From Paraktedonobacter carboxidivorans (GTDB lineage Bacteria; Chloroflexota; Ktedonobacteria; Ktedonobacterales; Ktedonobacteraceae), in contig JBEVTI010000002.1 of NCBI GenBank assembly GCA_041156125.1, positions 124,001 to 188,000 of the forward strand: a stretch of 64,000 nt of DNA. The letters run 5' to 3'. Positions 1-8,003 of the stretch are shown one piece after another (position 1 is the stretch's first letter; each line of letters starts with the position of its first letter). The notes beneath the pieces were generated by a model, which did not search any database, was not told the DNA's origin, and was given only the letters and a program-made list of their open reading frames with translations. Position numbers and translations under genes: made by a program.

Positions 1-205
1 CCCAGGCATCCTCGTCACGCTTGATAATCGCGCGGCGGAACAATTCCAGACAATAGCGGTCGTTCGAGGCGCTCTGGCGCAGGAACTTATTGGTTTCCTC
101 CGCGCAACAACGCGCCAGTTCATTGACCGAAAGCTGATCGACTGCTGTTATCTTTTCTACCCCGCCACGTTGTACAAACTCTGAACCAGATGAGTGAGAG
201 GGCAT
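1..205 (-). CDS. Partial sigma-70-like protein, N-terminus (runs off window)
   Basis: Only the first 68 codons are present; the gene continues beyond base 1. The ATG at 203-205 has a GGAGG five bases upstream on the minus strand, which fixes the start. The peptide contains ELARCCAEET and a CLELFRRAI stretch, which I recognise as the N-terminal pattern of a Ktedonobacterial protein group usually annotated as sigma-factor-like or helix-turn-helix proteins. The fragment is too short to show a DNA-binding domain, so the function is a family-level inference. Confidence 0.5.
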   Translation of the reverse strand, partial: MPSHSSGSEFVQRGGVEKITAVDQLSVNELARCCAEETNKFLRQSASNDRYCLELFRRAIIKRDEDAW

Positions 206-665
206 GCAGGCCTCCATCCATAGCAAATCCCGTAGGTAATCTCCATATATATGCCTCAAATTGGCATGAAATACGCGCGCGAATTTTATTATCGCACATC
301 TTTGGAAGAATGTGGTAGTATTTTCGATAAATAAGGACTTCCTGGGACATAATGAGATATTGCTTCCTTAATGGCAGAGATATAAGGCAAATTTCCTACA
401 GCAATCCTACAGTTTTGTCAGAAAAATTTCAAGTGTGATATGCTTAGGACTCGCTGATCTACATAAGTAACGGTGCCTTCGTAGGAGAGAACTGGCAGAT
501 GTCAGACTGTCAAAAGGTTCGGATTTGGTGGTTGCGGAGCGGCAAGGGAGGCGTTGGGTATTTCCATAACAAATGCTCCTTCGGGGCAAATCTACGAAGC
601 AAAGCGCGGCGCTCCCAGGTTATAAGCACAAGGAGAGTACGCCGCTCATTGATGAGTGAAAGTGC
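206..665. other. Intergenic region between divergent genes
   Basis: About 460 bases separate the leftward partial gene from the rightward DUF4388 gene. It is A/T-richer than the flanks near 240-350. A weak rightward promoter is noted at 415-444. The short rightward reading frame around 499-750 has no ribosome site and no recognisable domain, so I do not call it a gene. Nothing else is evident. Confidence 0.4.
415..444 (+). promoter_or_regulatory. Candidate promoter for the DUF4388 gene
   Basis: TTGTCA at 415-420 and TATGCT at 439-444 are separated by 18 bases. The transcript would begin near 451 and leave a leader of about 215 bases before the DUF4388 start. This is a consensus match only. 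Confidence 0.35.
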
Positions 666-1316
666 ATGTCACAGCAGCCAAAAACAGAGACGGACCGCCT
701 GGCAAATGTCATCCAGGTGCTCCAGTTGGGTCAAAAAACAGGCAGGCTGATCGTCGAACACAACGATGGGTTGCGTTTCGAGCAGGGGATCATCACTTTT
801 GTCAATGGGCAGGTGGTTCAAGCCAGCCTCAACCAGTTTCAGGGTCCCGAAGCCTTCAATCGGCTAAAAAACTGGGGCGCCTGTCGCTTTGCTTTTACGC
901 TCGAACAGCGTGCTAGCACAACTGCCCGGCTACCAGCATTGTCACCACCTCTTTCTCCAGTGCTACAAAAGAGAGAGGCCGAGAAACGCGCTTCTAGTGG
1001 GCTTCTGCTCCCTAAGCAAGCACCAGGGCAGACCGATAAGCAAGAAAGCGTGCATAGCAGAACACCTCGAAATGTGGAAAGCACAAGACGATTTATCCCG
1101 CTAGACTGGCTAGCTATCCCTTACCGCACACGTCAGATTGAGGAAGGTATTCATTTGATCGAACATATGGGCCTTTCGCGCACGCATCGACGTTTATTTT
1201 TACTTATCGACGGCAGTCGCATGGTAAAAGAACTGGTACGCTTGATGGCACATAATCCTGAAGAGGTGCAGAAACTTCTCCAGGATCTTGAGCATGTGGG
1301 CGTTATTCATCTATAA
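666..1316 (+). CDS. DUF4388 domain protein
   Basis: A 216-residue protein. Residues about 5-75 (RLANVIQVLQLGQKTGRLIV and the following strands) match DUF4388, the PatA-like N-terminal module found in signalling and motility proteins of myxobacteria, cyanobacteria and Chloroflexi. A low-complexity linker follows, and the last 65 residues form a helical domain ending in a repeated winged-helix-like pattern (HNPEEVQKLLQDLEHVGVI). It has no membrane segment and should be cytosolic. The next gene, a broken sensor, begins 14 bases after its stop and was probably co-transcribed. The ribosome site is weak (GTGAAAGTGC before ATG). The domain call is fairly sure; the cellular role is unknown. Confidence 0.75.
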   Translation: MSQQPKTETDRLANVIQVLQLGQKTGRLIVEHNDGLRFEQGIITFVNGQVVQASLNQFQGPEAFNRLKNWGACRFAFTLEQRASTTARLPALSPPLSPVLQKREAEKRASSGLLLPKQAPGQTDKQESVHSRTPRNVESTRRFIPLDWLAIPYRTRQIEEGIHLIEHMGLSRTHRRLFLLIDGSRMVKELVRLMAHNPEEVQKLLQDLEHVGVIHL

Positions 1317-1330
1317 AGGAGCACTCCTCT

Positions 1331-2436
1331 ATGTCCCGCACAGATTTTTCGAGACGCCGCAGGCTGCCACTCGCTGTCCGTAGCTCTTTTATTCTCATTC
1401 TAGCAGCCGTGCTCCCCCTGCTCATTGCGGTAGGCTTTAGCGAATATTATGCTCGCCCTGCTCTGACCACACAAGCAGATAATACGATGAAAACTGACGC
1501 TCAGACGCGCGCCCAGTTGATAGACGCCTATCTGAAAGAGCGCACGCTTGATGCGGCTACCTTGAGCCAGGTACCTACTGTGCAAAGCTTTCTCCTGATA
1601 CAACCATCGAAACCCCCTACTCCAGAATATCTGGCCGCAGTTCCTCACGCTATTTACGCTCTGGCGGCTGGCGAGTATCGCAACAGCAAATGAACAATGA
1701 GAACTGGTATGGTCAGAACCACTACTTTACAGTGCAAACGAACACTACATTGCAGCATATAGCTGAGAATATTAAAGCTCAACTATTTACTTTCACACCG
1801 CAGGGACAAAGCAGAGATTACTGGGCAGCCAGCCAGAAATTGAGCACCCAGAACTGGACCTACATTGTAATTAGTCCGAGCGCAAACGTCACCCAGGTTG
1901 CGGACGATCAGTTACGCAATACCATTCTTGTCGCTATTGTGGTCGCGCTCCTGGCGGCAATAATCGGCTTCTGGATCTCCAGCCGCATCACGCGTCCGAT
2001 CATGCGTTCGGTCGAGCAGATTCGCGAGAATAGCGAGGCACTGAATACGCTGGCGAAAAAGCAGCAGAGCGCTTCTTCTGCGCAACTATGGGTACTGGAC
2101 TCGATCCAGGTCGGTCAGCAATCATTGCAGTACTATACAGATGCCACGCGGATCGCCTCTCGTAAGTTAGGCGAGGTCGGTATAGAGCTACAACAAAGCT
2201 GGCACCGGCAAAATATCGAGACCGTCAGGCAGGGTCTGCAACATCTGATCACAGCCGCCAACTATATTGAGCAGGCCAGTGGCTACCAGGGCGACAGCAG
2301 CCAGAAACTGGGAACGGCGATCAAAGTCACAACCCAGGTGAATGAGCAACTCGCTGATGGCGCAGTTTCCGCCACAAAAGCCGCCTCGCAGTTGGAGATG
2401 GTGGTCAATGATCTGCGCAGCGTCATCGGTCGGTGA
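1331..2436 (+). pseudogene. Broken Cache/HAMP-type membrane sensor (two frames)
   Basis: Two abutting frames, 1331-1693 (120 aa) and 1690-2436 (248 aa), read as one sensor protein that has been split. The first has a good ribosome site (AAAGGAG, 9 bases before ATG), a basic N-terminus, one membrane helix (residues about 18-40) and the beginning of an extracellular Cache-like sensor. The second starts inside the extracellular part, has no signal, then a membrane helix near residues 78-98, a HAMP-like SSRITRPIMRSVEQI segment and a long C-terminal coiled coil. The frames overlap as ATGA. The combined extracellular part is short for a double Cache domain, so a deletion plus frameshift is the simplest reading. 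Two coupled functional proteins are possible but less likely, because the second piece would begin mid-domain. Confidence 0.6.
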
Positions 2437-2535
2437 TCTCAGGGGTAACTATCTACGAAAAACCGGCAGGAACTATGAGTTCCCAGATCTTTTCTAAGCA
2501 GCATAAGCGCATGTACTCCCCACCCTTGTTGTTTT

Positions 2536-2606
2536 GACTCTGTTGGCGAATGACACTCTTGCTCAATTCTCCCGCCCACCCAGGAAGCGCATTCGCCAAC
2601 AGAGTC
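2536..2606. repeat. Perfect 17-bp inverted repeat, 37-nt loop
   Basis: Arms at 2536-2552 (GACTCTGTTGGCGAATG) and 2590-2606 are exact reverse complements. It sits directly before a second, tighter hairpin between two convergent genes. Confidence 0.75.
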
Positions 2607-2612
2607 TGTTTT

Positions 2613-2653
2613 GCAGAGATTTGGCGGGCGCTGCACGCCCGCCAAATCTCTGC
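2613..2653. terminator. Bidirectional hairpin between sensor and permease
   Basis: A perfect 18-bp stem (2613-2630 with 2636-2653) closes on a 5-base loop and is followed by TTTTC on the plus side. Its place between convergent genes fits a bidirectional terminator. Confidence 0.7.
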
Positions 2654-2724
2654 TTTTCTCCCAGAAGGAGAGGCAAAAGCAGGCATGATTCATACGCATA
2701 GGCGTACTATGCCGCGACAAAGAG

Positions 2725-4284
2725 CTAATCTCCGATGGCAATTTCGCTAGTGTCAGCCAGATTTACTTCGACGACAACATCCTGGTTTCTCTTTTCGGTT
2801 TGTCCCCAAACATAGAAGACTATGGTCAGCAAAACGATGATTGCCAGAGGAATAAACTGAGTCAGCTCGTAAGTCAGGCGACTGACATTGTTATTGGCAA
2901 CCGTTGAGTCAGCCGGGATCAGGATAAAGTAGGTGGCAATTAGCGCGTATATCATAGGGAGAATCGTGACGATCCAGGCGCCAACCATCCCACCCGGCAC
3001 TCTGTAGGGACGATGAACGTTGGGATATTTGTAGCGCAGGATAATGTACGCAGGGAAAATGAACAGATAAGAAAGGGTGGTGGTTGAAATCGTAAAACCA
3101 ATCACCAGGCCAAACAACGTGCTCAAACCACTCCCAGCCGCGTAAGACGATACCAGAATAGCCGCGATCATGGCAATGCTCGCTGTGATGCCAGACATAG
3201 CATTTACGGCAATTGGCGTGCCATAGCGACCGCTGAAGCGTCCCAGGAAAGACGGGGCAGTACGATCAAGAGAGGCGATGGCATAAGTACGATCCGCGCC
3301 AATGATCCAGGTGCCACCGCTGGAGGCCAGGGCAATAATAATGCCGAGAGAGACCAGCCAGCCTAAAGCAGTCGCGAGGCCCGCAGGCAGAATACCACTC
3401 ACGATCTGGAACGAGTTAAGGAAACCGCTGGCATTCGACAACTGGCTGCTTGGCAGAGTAAAGAGAATGACCGCAATCGGAATTGCGTAACCAAGCACCG
3501 CTATCACGCCCGCGCGAATCAGTGAACGCGGCACATCACGCTGTGGATGCTCAATCTCTTCTCCTGCTCCATTCTGCAATTCAAAACCCACCCAGTTGAA
3601 GATCAAAACTGGGAGGATCCCGCTGACAATCAGAGTGAAATTATGTGGGATCAAATCGGTCAAAACAACATGTTCTCCCGTTGAGTGGCCACCGAAGAAG
3701 TAGATCAGAGCCAGAATGATGAAGACACCAAAAAGACCCATCTTGACGTAGGAGCCAAAAACGGAGAGCCATTTGCCAAAGCGCAGAGACATGATCGCGC
3801 TCCAGGTGACACCCCAGATGAAGAGCAACGCGATCACAATCTCGATCAGTGCGTTTGTTACTGTGCCACCGCCAAATAGATAGTTGGGGTCCTTGAACCA
3901 GAAGACCTTGATCGCCCCAATCGCGGTAACAGAAAGCGTGCCTCCCACCCAGAGCGGATTGGAGATCCAGTAGAGAATGGCCCCCAGAGCGGCGAAAAAG
4001 CGTCCTCCAGCCAGCTTACACCAGACATAGACACCACCCTCCTGGGTAAAGGTGCTACCAAGTTCAGCAGTCAGCAGGCCATAAGGAAGCAAAAATGTGA
4101 CAGCGGAGATGATTAGCCAGGTAAAAGCCTGTCCGCCGTTCGAGGAAACAGCGCCAAGGGTGTCAATACCGATAATACCAGCAACAGTGTAAAAAATCAT
4201 GTCGAAATAGCGAAACTCTTTGCGGAGCTTTTTCTTCTCCTCCAGAGCTGCTGAGGTGGTAACTTCGCGGATACTAGAGTCCAT
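2725..4284 (-). CDS. APC-family amino-acid permease
   Basis: A 519-residue polytopic inner-membrane protein with about 12 hydrophobic segments. The N-terminal part (YFDMIFYTVAGIIGIDTLG) and the later GAGEEIEHPQRDVPRSLIRA block are typical of the amino acid-polyamine-organocation superfamily, near the glutamate/GABA-exchanger type. It presumably moves amino acids or amines by proton or substrate exchange; the substrate cannot be read from sequence. I chose ATG at 4284 because GGAGGAG lies 8 bases upstream; an in-frame start 12 codons earlier lacks such a site. It stands alone, convergent with the upstream sensor and preceded by a 500-base gap. Family call is firm. Confidence 0.88.
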   Translation of the reverse strand: MDSSIREVTTSAALEEKKKLRKEFRYFDMIFYTVAGIIGIDTLGAVSSNGGQAFTWLIISAVTFLLPYGLLTAELGSTFTQEGGVYVWCKLAGGRFFAALGAILYWISNPLWVGGTLSVTAIGAIKVFWFKDPNYLFGGGTVTNALIEIVIALLFIWGVTWSAIMSLRFGKWLSVFGSYVKMGLFGVFIILALIYFFGGHSTGEHVVLTDLIPHNFTLIVSGILPVLIFNWVGFELQNGAGEEIEHPQRDVPRSLIRAGVIAVLGYAIPIAVILFTLPSSQLSNASGFLNSFQIVSGILPAGLATALGWLVSLGIIIALASSGGTWIIGADRTYAIASLDRTAPSFLGRFSGRYGTPIAVNAMSGITASIAMIAAILVSSYAAGSGLSTLFGLVIGFTISTTTLSYLFIFPAYIILRYKYPNVHRPYRVPGGMVGAWIVTILPMIYALIATYFILIPADSTVANNNVSRLTYELTQFIPLAIIVLLTIVFYVWGQTEKRNQDVVVEVNLADTSEIAIGD

Positions 4285-4797
4285 AATGTGGCTCCTCCTT
4301 CGCCTATGCGGGTCCGTCAAACTTCTGAGTCAAATGGTGACAAAACACTCTGTGAGCAAGAGCGCATATGTGGAGACGATCAAAAGACGGTCACAAAAAA
4401 GCTAGCAGTTCGCGAGGCTGCTATCCTCCTTTCTCTCAACTCGGCATGTAGGAAACAGGTAACGCAGCCTTGGGCGACATTATACTACAAATTGTCAATG
4501 CTCAGCTATGTTTGACTCAGAATTTTTCCTTTTCTACGTATCTCCATCATTTTAAAGTGTTTTGTAGATAAAAGTTACCCTACTAGCGCAAAGGAAAGTT
4601 GAGGAGTGACTCCAGTCAGTTTATCTACGCGCTTTTCCTATCTAGCTGGAAAGGATAGAAGAGAATAGACACAGGAATGATGGGCTATCATATACCTGTG
4701 TCTATGCAATGATGGTAGAGAATTTTGTGAGCGAATGCAAATTTTTCGCTAATTTGCTCTGAAAATACTATCAGAGAGGTAGCAAGAGAGCGTAAGA
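4285..4797. other. Intergenic region upstream of the permease
   Basis: About 510 bases of A/T-rich sequence with no supported gene. On the minus strand it holds a TATAAT box (4479-4484) closely preceded by TTGACA (4493-4498), too close together to be one promoter, so either may belong to overlapping signals for the permease. A hairpin lies at 4665-4705. Confidence 0.4.
4665..4705. repeat. 11-bp inverted repeat
   Basis: ATAGACACAGG (4665-4675) pairs exactly with 4695-4705 across a 19-base loop. It lies about 90 bases beyond the stop of the leftward PAP2 gene's neighbour region and upstream of the permease; it could be a weak transcription stop or an operator. Confidence 0.45.
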
Positions 4798-5235
4798 TTA
4801 GCCCGTGACGAGCAGACCAATCCCCAGGCCTAACAATGCGCCGACAAAAACTTGAATAGGGGTATGGCCAATCAGTTCGCGCAGGCGTTTTTCGGCAAAG
4901 GGCTTGCCCTGGAAAGCATCTTCGATCATTTGATTGAGAATACGAGCCTGGATACTCACAGCGCGGCGTACACCAGCGGCGTCGTACATGACGATCGCAG
5001 CCAAAACAGCTGCGATGGCAAACATAGACGAGTTGAGACCTGTGATCCGCGCTGTCGCCGTGGCCAGACTCGTCACCAGGGCTGAGTGAGAACTGGGCAT
5101 GCCGCCTGAAGAGACCAGGCGCCTCAGCTTCAATTCACGATAGCGAATACACTCATAAACAGTCTTACTAAGCTGGGCAGCAGCCCAGGCCAGAAAAGAT
5201 GCGATCAAGATTTGATTTGTCAATAGTGCTTGCAT
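4798..5235 (-). CDS. Divergent PAP2 family (DUF212) membrane protein
   Basis: A 145-residue membrane protein matching the divergent PAP2 (DUF212, YuiD-like) family over its full length. The GGMPSSHSA motif (residues about 43-51) is the family hallmark and resembles part of the PAP2 acid-phosphatase active site; the YDAAGVRRA block is also conserved. A phosphatase activity has not been settled for this family. It is the last gene of the leftward aroQ-to-xseB run, starting 8 bases after xseB; its best ribosome site, GGAG, lies far upstream inside the xseB stop region, so translation may depend on coupling. Confidence 0.85.
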   Translation of the reverse strand: MQALLTNQILIASFLAWAAAQLSKTVYECIRYRELKLRRLVSSGGMPSSHSALVTSLATATARITGLNSSMFAIAAVLAAIVMYDAAGVRRAVSIQARILNQMIEDAFQGKPFAEKRLRELIGHTPIQVFVGALLGLGIGLLVTG

Positions 5236-5243
5236 GCGTTTGT

Positions 5244-5507
5244 TTATTTTTCTCCTTGTTCCGGCAGTCCTCTTAACGCCAGATCCAGCGGTTCGCTCTC
5301 CAATTTTCCGTCATTCATAACGCGCAATTGCTGTACGCGCAATTCGGCTTTTTGGAGCAAATCATGGCAATACTGCGCTAGCTTCATGCCTTCTTCATAG
5401 TATTTGAGAGCATGATCCAGGTCCAGGTGCCTATCCTGTAAAGCGTTAACGGACTGTTCGAGTTTCTCAAAAGCTTCTTCGTAAGAAAGCGTCGTAAATG
5501 CATCCAT
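5244..5507 (-). CDS. xseB: Exodeoxyribonuclease VII small subunit
   Basis: An 87-residue, highly helical protein matching XseB: SYEEAFEKLEQSVNALQ followed by LDHALKYYEEGMKLAQYC is the conserved core. Several copies of XseB bind each XseA to form exonuclease VII, which degrades single-stranded DNA in both directions. I start it at the ATG at 5507, because GGGGAG lies 9 bases upstream; an upstream in-frame start would add 13 unusual residues. It follows xseA by 42 bases, as usual for this pair. Confidence 0.9.
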   Translation of the reverse strand: MDAFTTLSYEEAFEKLEQSVNALQDRHLDLDHALKYYEEGMKLAQYCHDLLQKAELRVQQLRVMNDGKLESEPLDLALRGLPEQGEK

Positions 5508-5549
5508 ACGCAACATCTCCCCAGGGCAAGGCGCTGTGCTTGCCACGAA

Positions 5550-6776
5550 TTAATAAGTTGTCACCCGAGCGAAGATCTGTCCATCGGTCACCTGAATCGC
5601 CAGTTCATCGCCGGTCTGGACCTGAGCAATGCTGGTTATAATGCTCTGATCGCTGGCGCGCCGTACAACAGAGAAACCACGCTCAATCGTCAGCAATGGG
5701 CTGAGCGAGTGCAGGTTGAGAGTTGTCCCCCTCAAACGTTCCTGTTGGAGCGCAAGCTGATGCTGCATCTCATTTTGTAGCATCTCAATAGTACCGTCGA
5801 GTCGCTGCTGTAGGCGCTCAAGCTGCGAGCGCGGAGACTCACGTTCAAGCTGGCGCTCGGCGTGTGCCAGATCATCACGAGCGCGCGCCAGAATACCCTC
5901 GAGCAAGATGCCCAGTTGTTCTTGAGCCTCCTGTGCCGCAACCCGCAAATCGACGATATTGGGTACCGCCCTGGTTGCTGCCGCGGTCGGCGTAGAGGCG
6001 CGGTAGTCGGCGACAAAATCGGCGATTGTAAAATCAGTTTCATGGCCCACACCACTAATGACTGGGATGCGCGAGCGTGAGATAGCACGTGCGACGATCT
6101 CCTCATTAAAGGCCCAGAGTTCCTCTATTGAGCCACCACCGCGTGCTACGATCAGTACTTCCGCTTCCCCATGCTCGTTGAGCAGATCCAGGGCCTGGAC
6201 AATTGCGGCGGGCGCTTCGCTGCCCTGAACCAGACTTGGCGCGATCACAACCCGGGTCAGTGGATAGCGAGTATGCAAAACGCGCAGCATATCATGCAAA
6301 GCCGCAGCCTGAAGCGAGGTAACAATGCCGACTACCGCCGGCGCGACTGGCAGTGGGCGTTTACGGTCGCTATCAAACAATCCTTCAGCTTTCAGACGTT
6401 CCCTGAGTTGCTCAAAACGCGTTGCCAGCGTGCCTGTCCCAACTAACTCAACCTGCTCTACGTAAAGTTGCAGTTTACCATCGCGCTCGTAAAGCGAAAA
6501 ACGCCCACTAACCGCGACCGCCATGCCATCGCGCAGTTCCGGGGAGGTTGAGCGCAGACGCGCGTATTTGAAAAAGACACATGACAACTGCGCTTCATTG
6601 TCTTTCAATGTAAAATAACAATGACCAGAAGCAACAGTCTTGCAGCCGGAAATCTCTCCATGCACCCGGACGCCTTGCAGTCCCGCATTTGTCTCCAGAA
6701 GATCTTTGAGGTAACGTACAGCCTGTGTCACACTCCAATCTGCCAGAGGTTCAAGTTCAAACTCAGGGAATAGCAT
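5550..6776 (-). CDS. xseA: Exodeoxyribonuclease VII large subunit
   Basis: A 408-residue protein of normal length for XseA. Residues about 10-110 form the OB-fold nucleic-acid-binding domain (GEISGCKTVASGHCYFTLKD), followed by the catalytic domain with VIARGGGSIEELWAFN-type and SGVGHETDFTIADFVAD motifs, then a coiled coil that binds XseB. With XseB it acts in mismatch repair and DNA clean-up. The start overlaps the accB stop by one base (TGATG), indicating translational coupling. Confidence 0.93.
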   Translation of the reverse strand: MLFPEFELEPLADWSVTQAVRYLKDLLETNAGLQGVRVHGEISGCKTVASGHCYFTLKDNEAQLSCVFFKYARLRSTSPELRDGMAVAVSGRFSLYERDGKLQLYVEQVELVGTGTLATRFEQLRERLKAEGLFDSDRKRPLPVAPAVVGIVTSLQAAALHDMLRVLHTRYPLTRVVIAPSLVQGSEAPAAIVQALDLLNEHGEAEVLIVARGGGSIEELWAFNEEIVARAISRSRIPVISGVGHETDFTIADFVADYRASTPTAAATRAVPNIVDLRVAAQEAQEQLGILLEGILARARDDLAHAERQLERESPRSQLERLQQRLDGTIEMLQNEMQHQLALQQERLRGTTLNLHSLSPLLTIERGFSVVRRASDQSIITSIAQVQTGDELAIQVTDGQIFARVTTY

Positions 6777-7312
6777 CAGGCTTCCTCCAACCCGGCTATC
6801 TCGATAGTGATCAGTACCTGGCCATATTCTACTGGTTGCCCGTCCTGTGTATGAATCTCCACTACACGCCCGGCCACGCTTGTTTCGACTTCGTTCAGCA
6901 CATTCAGGGACTCAATAGTGCCAACCAGTTGACCAGCTTTAACGCGATCGCCGACCGCAACCAGCGTGCCACCGCGCGGCTTAAGCCAGGGATGAAACTG
7001 GCCTACCAGCGGTGCTACAATCTGATGCTGGTTCGCATTCACTGCTGAGTCCGCCGCGCCATTCTCACCAGAAGCCGCGTGTATCATCTCGCCAGTTAAT
7101 ACGGCTCCATTCTGCGCCTTTACTTTGCGCAAAACCAGGTGAACACCTTCACTGGCTCGTCTGACTTCAAGTTCAGAAATATCGCTACGATCCAGCAAGC
7201 GTACGAGTCCCTGAATCTGAGCAATGCTTATGACTTCAACTATCTGGCTCGCTTCCTCTGGGGTAGCCTGGGTCTCCGGGGCTTCGATTGGGGCGGTCCT
7301 TTTCCTCTCCAT
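6776..7312 (-). CDS. accB: AccB-like biotinyl domain protein lacking the biotin lysine
   Basis: A 178-residue protein with the layout of the biotin carboxyl carrier protein of acetyl-CoA carboxylase: N-terminal helical part (residues 20-65), flexible linker (66-95), and a biotinyl/lipoyl domain (97-173, from IVAPLVGQFHPW). At the hairpin where AccB has EAMK, this protein reads ESLN: residue 137 is Asn (AAT, 6902-6904). Without that lysine it cannot be biotinylated in the normal way. Neighbours are efp upstream and xseA overlapping downstream, with no accC between them, unlike the related Bacillus cluster. It may be a structural or regulatory relative, comparable to plant BADC proteins. Family assignment is sure; the standard carrier function is doubtful. 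Confidence 0.8.
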   Translation of the reverse strand: MERKRTAPIEAPETQATPEEASQIVEVISIAQIQGLVRLLDRSDISELEVRRASEGVHLVLRKVKAQNGAVLTGEMIHAASGENGAADSAVNANQHQIVAPLVGQFHPWLKPRGGTLVAVGDRVKAGQLVGTIESLNVLNEVETSVAGRVVEIHTQDGQPVEYGQVLITIEIAGLEEA

Positions 7313-7402
7313 AGTCGCTTTCTCCTAAAAAATCTTGCTGTGCTCTGGTCCCCCTCCTCGCACAGGCCGCGCCGCGCCGCAAGCAGTAGAGAAAAGAGCG
7401 GA

Positions 7403-7422
7403 GAAGTGGGTAGCCCCACTTC
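7403..7422 (-). terminator. Hairpin after efp
   Basis: GAAGTGGG (7403-7410) pairs perfectly with 7415-7422 across TAGC. On the minus strand it lies just after the efp stop and is followed by a pyrimidine-rich stretch, so it may reduce transcription into accB. Confidence 0.5.
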
Positions 7423-7431
7423 TTACGATGC

Positions 7432-7989
7432 CTATGCGCGCTCGACGTAAGCGCCAGTGGTAGTATTGATGCGAATCAGATCACCAGTCGAGACAAAGAG
7501 CGGCACCTGAACTACCAAACCAGTCTCAGTTGTCGCTGGCTTGGTGCCACCAGTAGCGGTATCACCCTTAAAGCCGGGCTCTGCATACTCAACGCGTAAG
7601 ACAAGCTTTTCCGGTGGGACAACCTGGATTGGCTTCTCATCGAGCAGGATCAGGTCGAGTTCCAAGTTATCGATCAGATAACTTTTAGTATCGCCAAGCT
7701 GCTCAGAACTCAAAACAATATCGTCATAGGTACGCGTGTCCATAAAATGATACTGATCACCATCCTGGTACTGATATGTAACAGTCGTGCGATCCAGGGT
7801 AATGCGCGGAAATTTATCACCGGCATCACAGGTTCGATCAAATGTTGCTCCGGTCCGCAGGTTACGCAGCTTCATACGCACAATCGCACCACCGCGTCCC
7901 ATCTTCACATGCTGCCATTCTATCAAAGAACAAGCCTGGCCTTCAATTTCAAAGGTTACTCCCTTTTTCAGGTCGCCCGTCGAAATCAT
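7432..7989 (-). CDS. efp: Elongation factor P
   Basis: A 185-residue protein, the normal EF-P length, with KOW-like N-terminal and two OB-fold domains. EF-P binds the ribosome near the E site and relieves stalling at proline runs. The start is ATG at 7989, where AAAGGAG lies 9 bases upstream; a TTG two codons earlier is too close to that site. The loop that reaches the peptidyl-transferase centre reads HVKMGRGGAIVR, so the tip residue 32 is Arg, not Lys, and the usual Pro before Gly is Met. Whether this Arg is modified cannot be judged; no known EF-P modification gene is in the window. It lies between pepP and accB in a leftward operon. Confidence 0.93.
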   Translation of the reverse strand: MISTGDLKKGVTFEIEGQACSLIEWQHVKMGRGGAIVRMKLRNLRTGATFDRTCDAGDKFPRITLDRTTVTYQYQDGDQYHFMDTRTYDDIVLSSEQLGDTKSYLIDNLELDLILLDEKPIQVVPPEKLVLRVEYAEPGFKGDTATGGTKPATTETGLVVQVPLFVSTGDLIRINTTTGAYVERA

Positions 7990-8003
7990 AAACAAAAACT
8001 CCT

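Noticed and set aside
499..750. 83-codon rightward frame
   Set aside because: It overlaps the DUF4388 gene in another frame, has no family pattern and no ribosome site.
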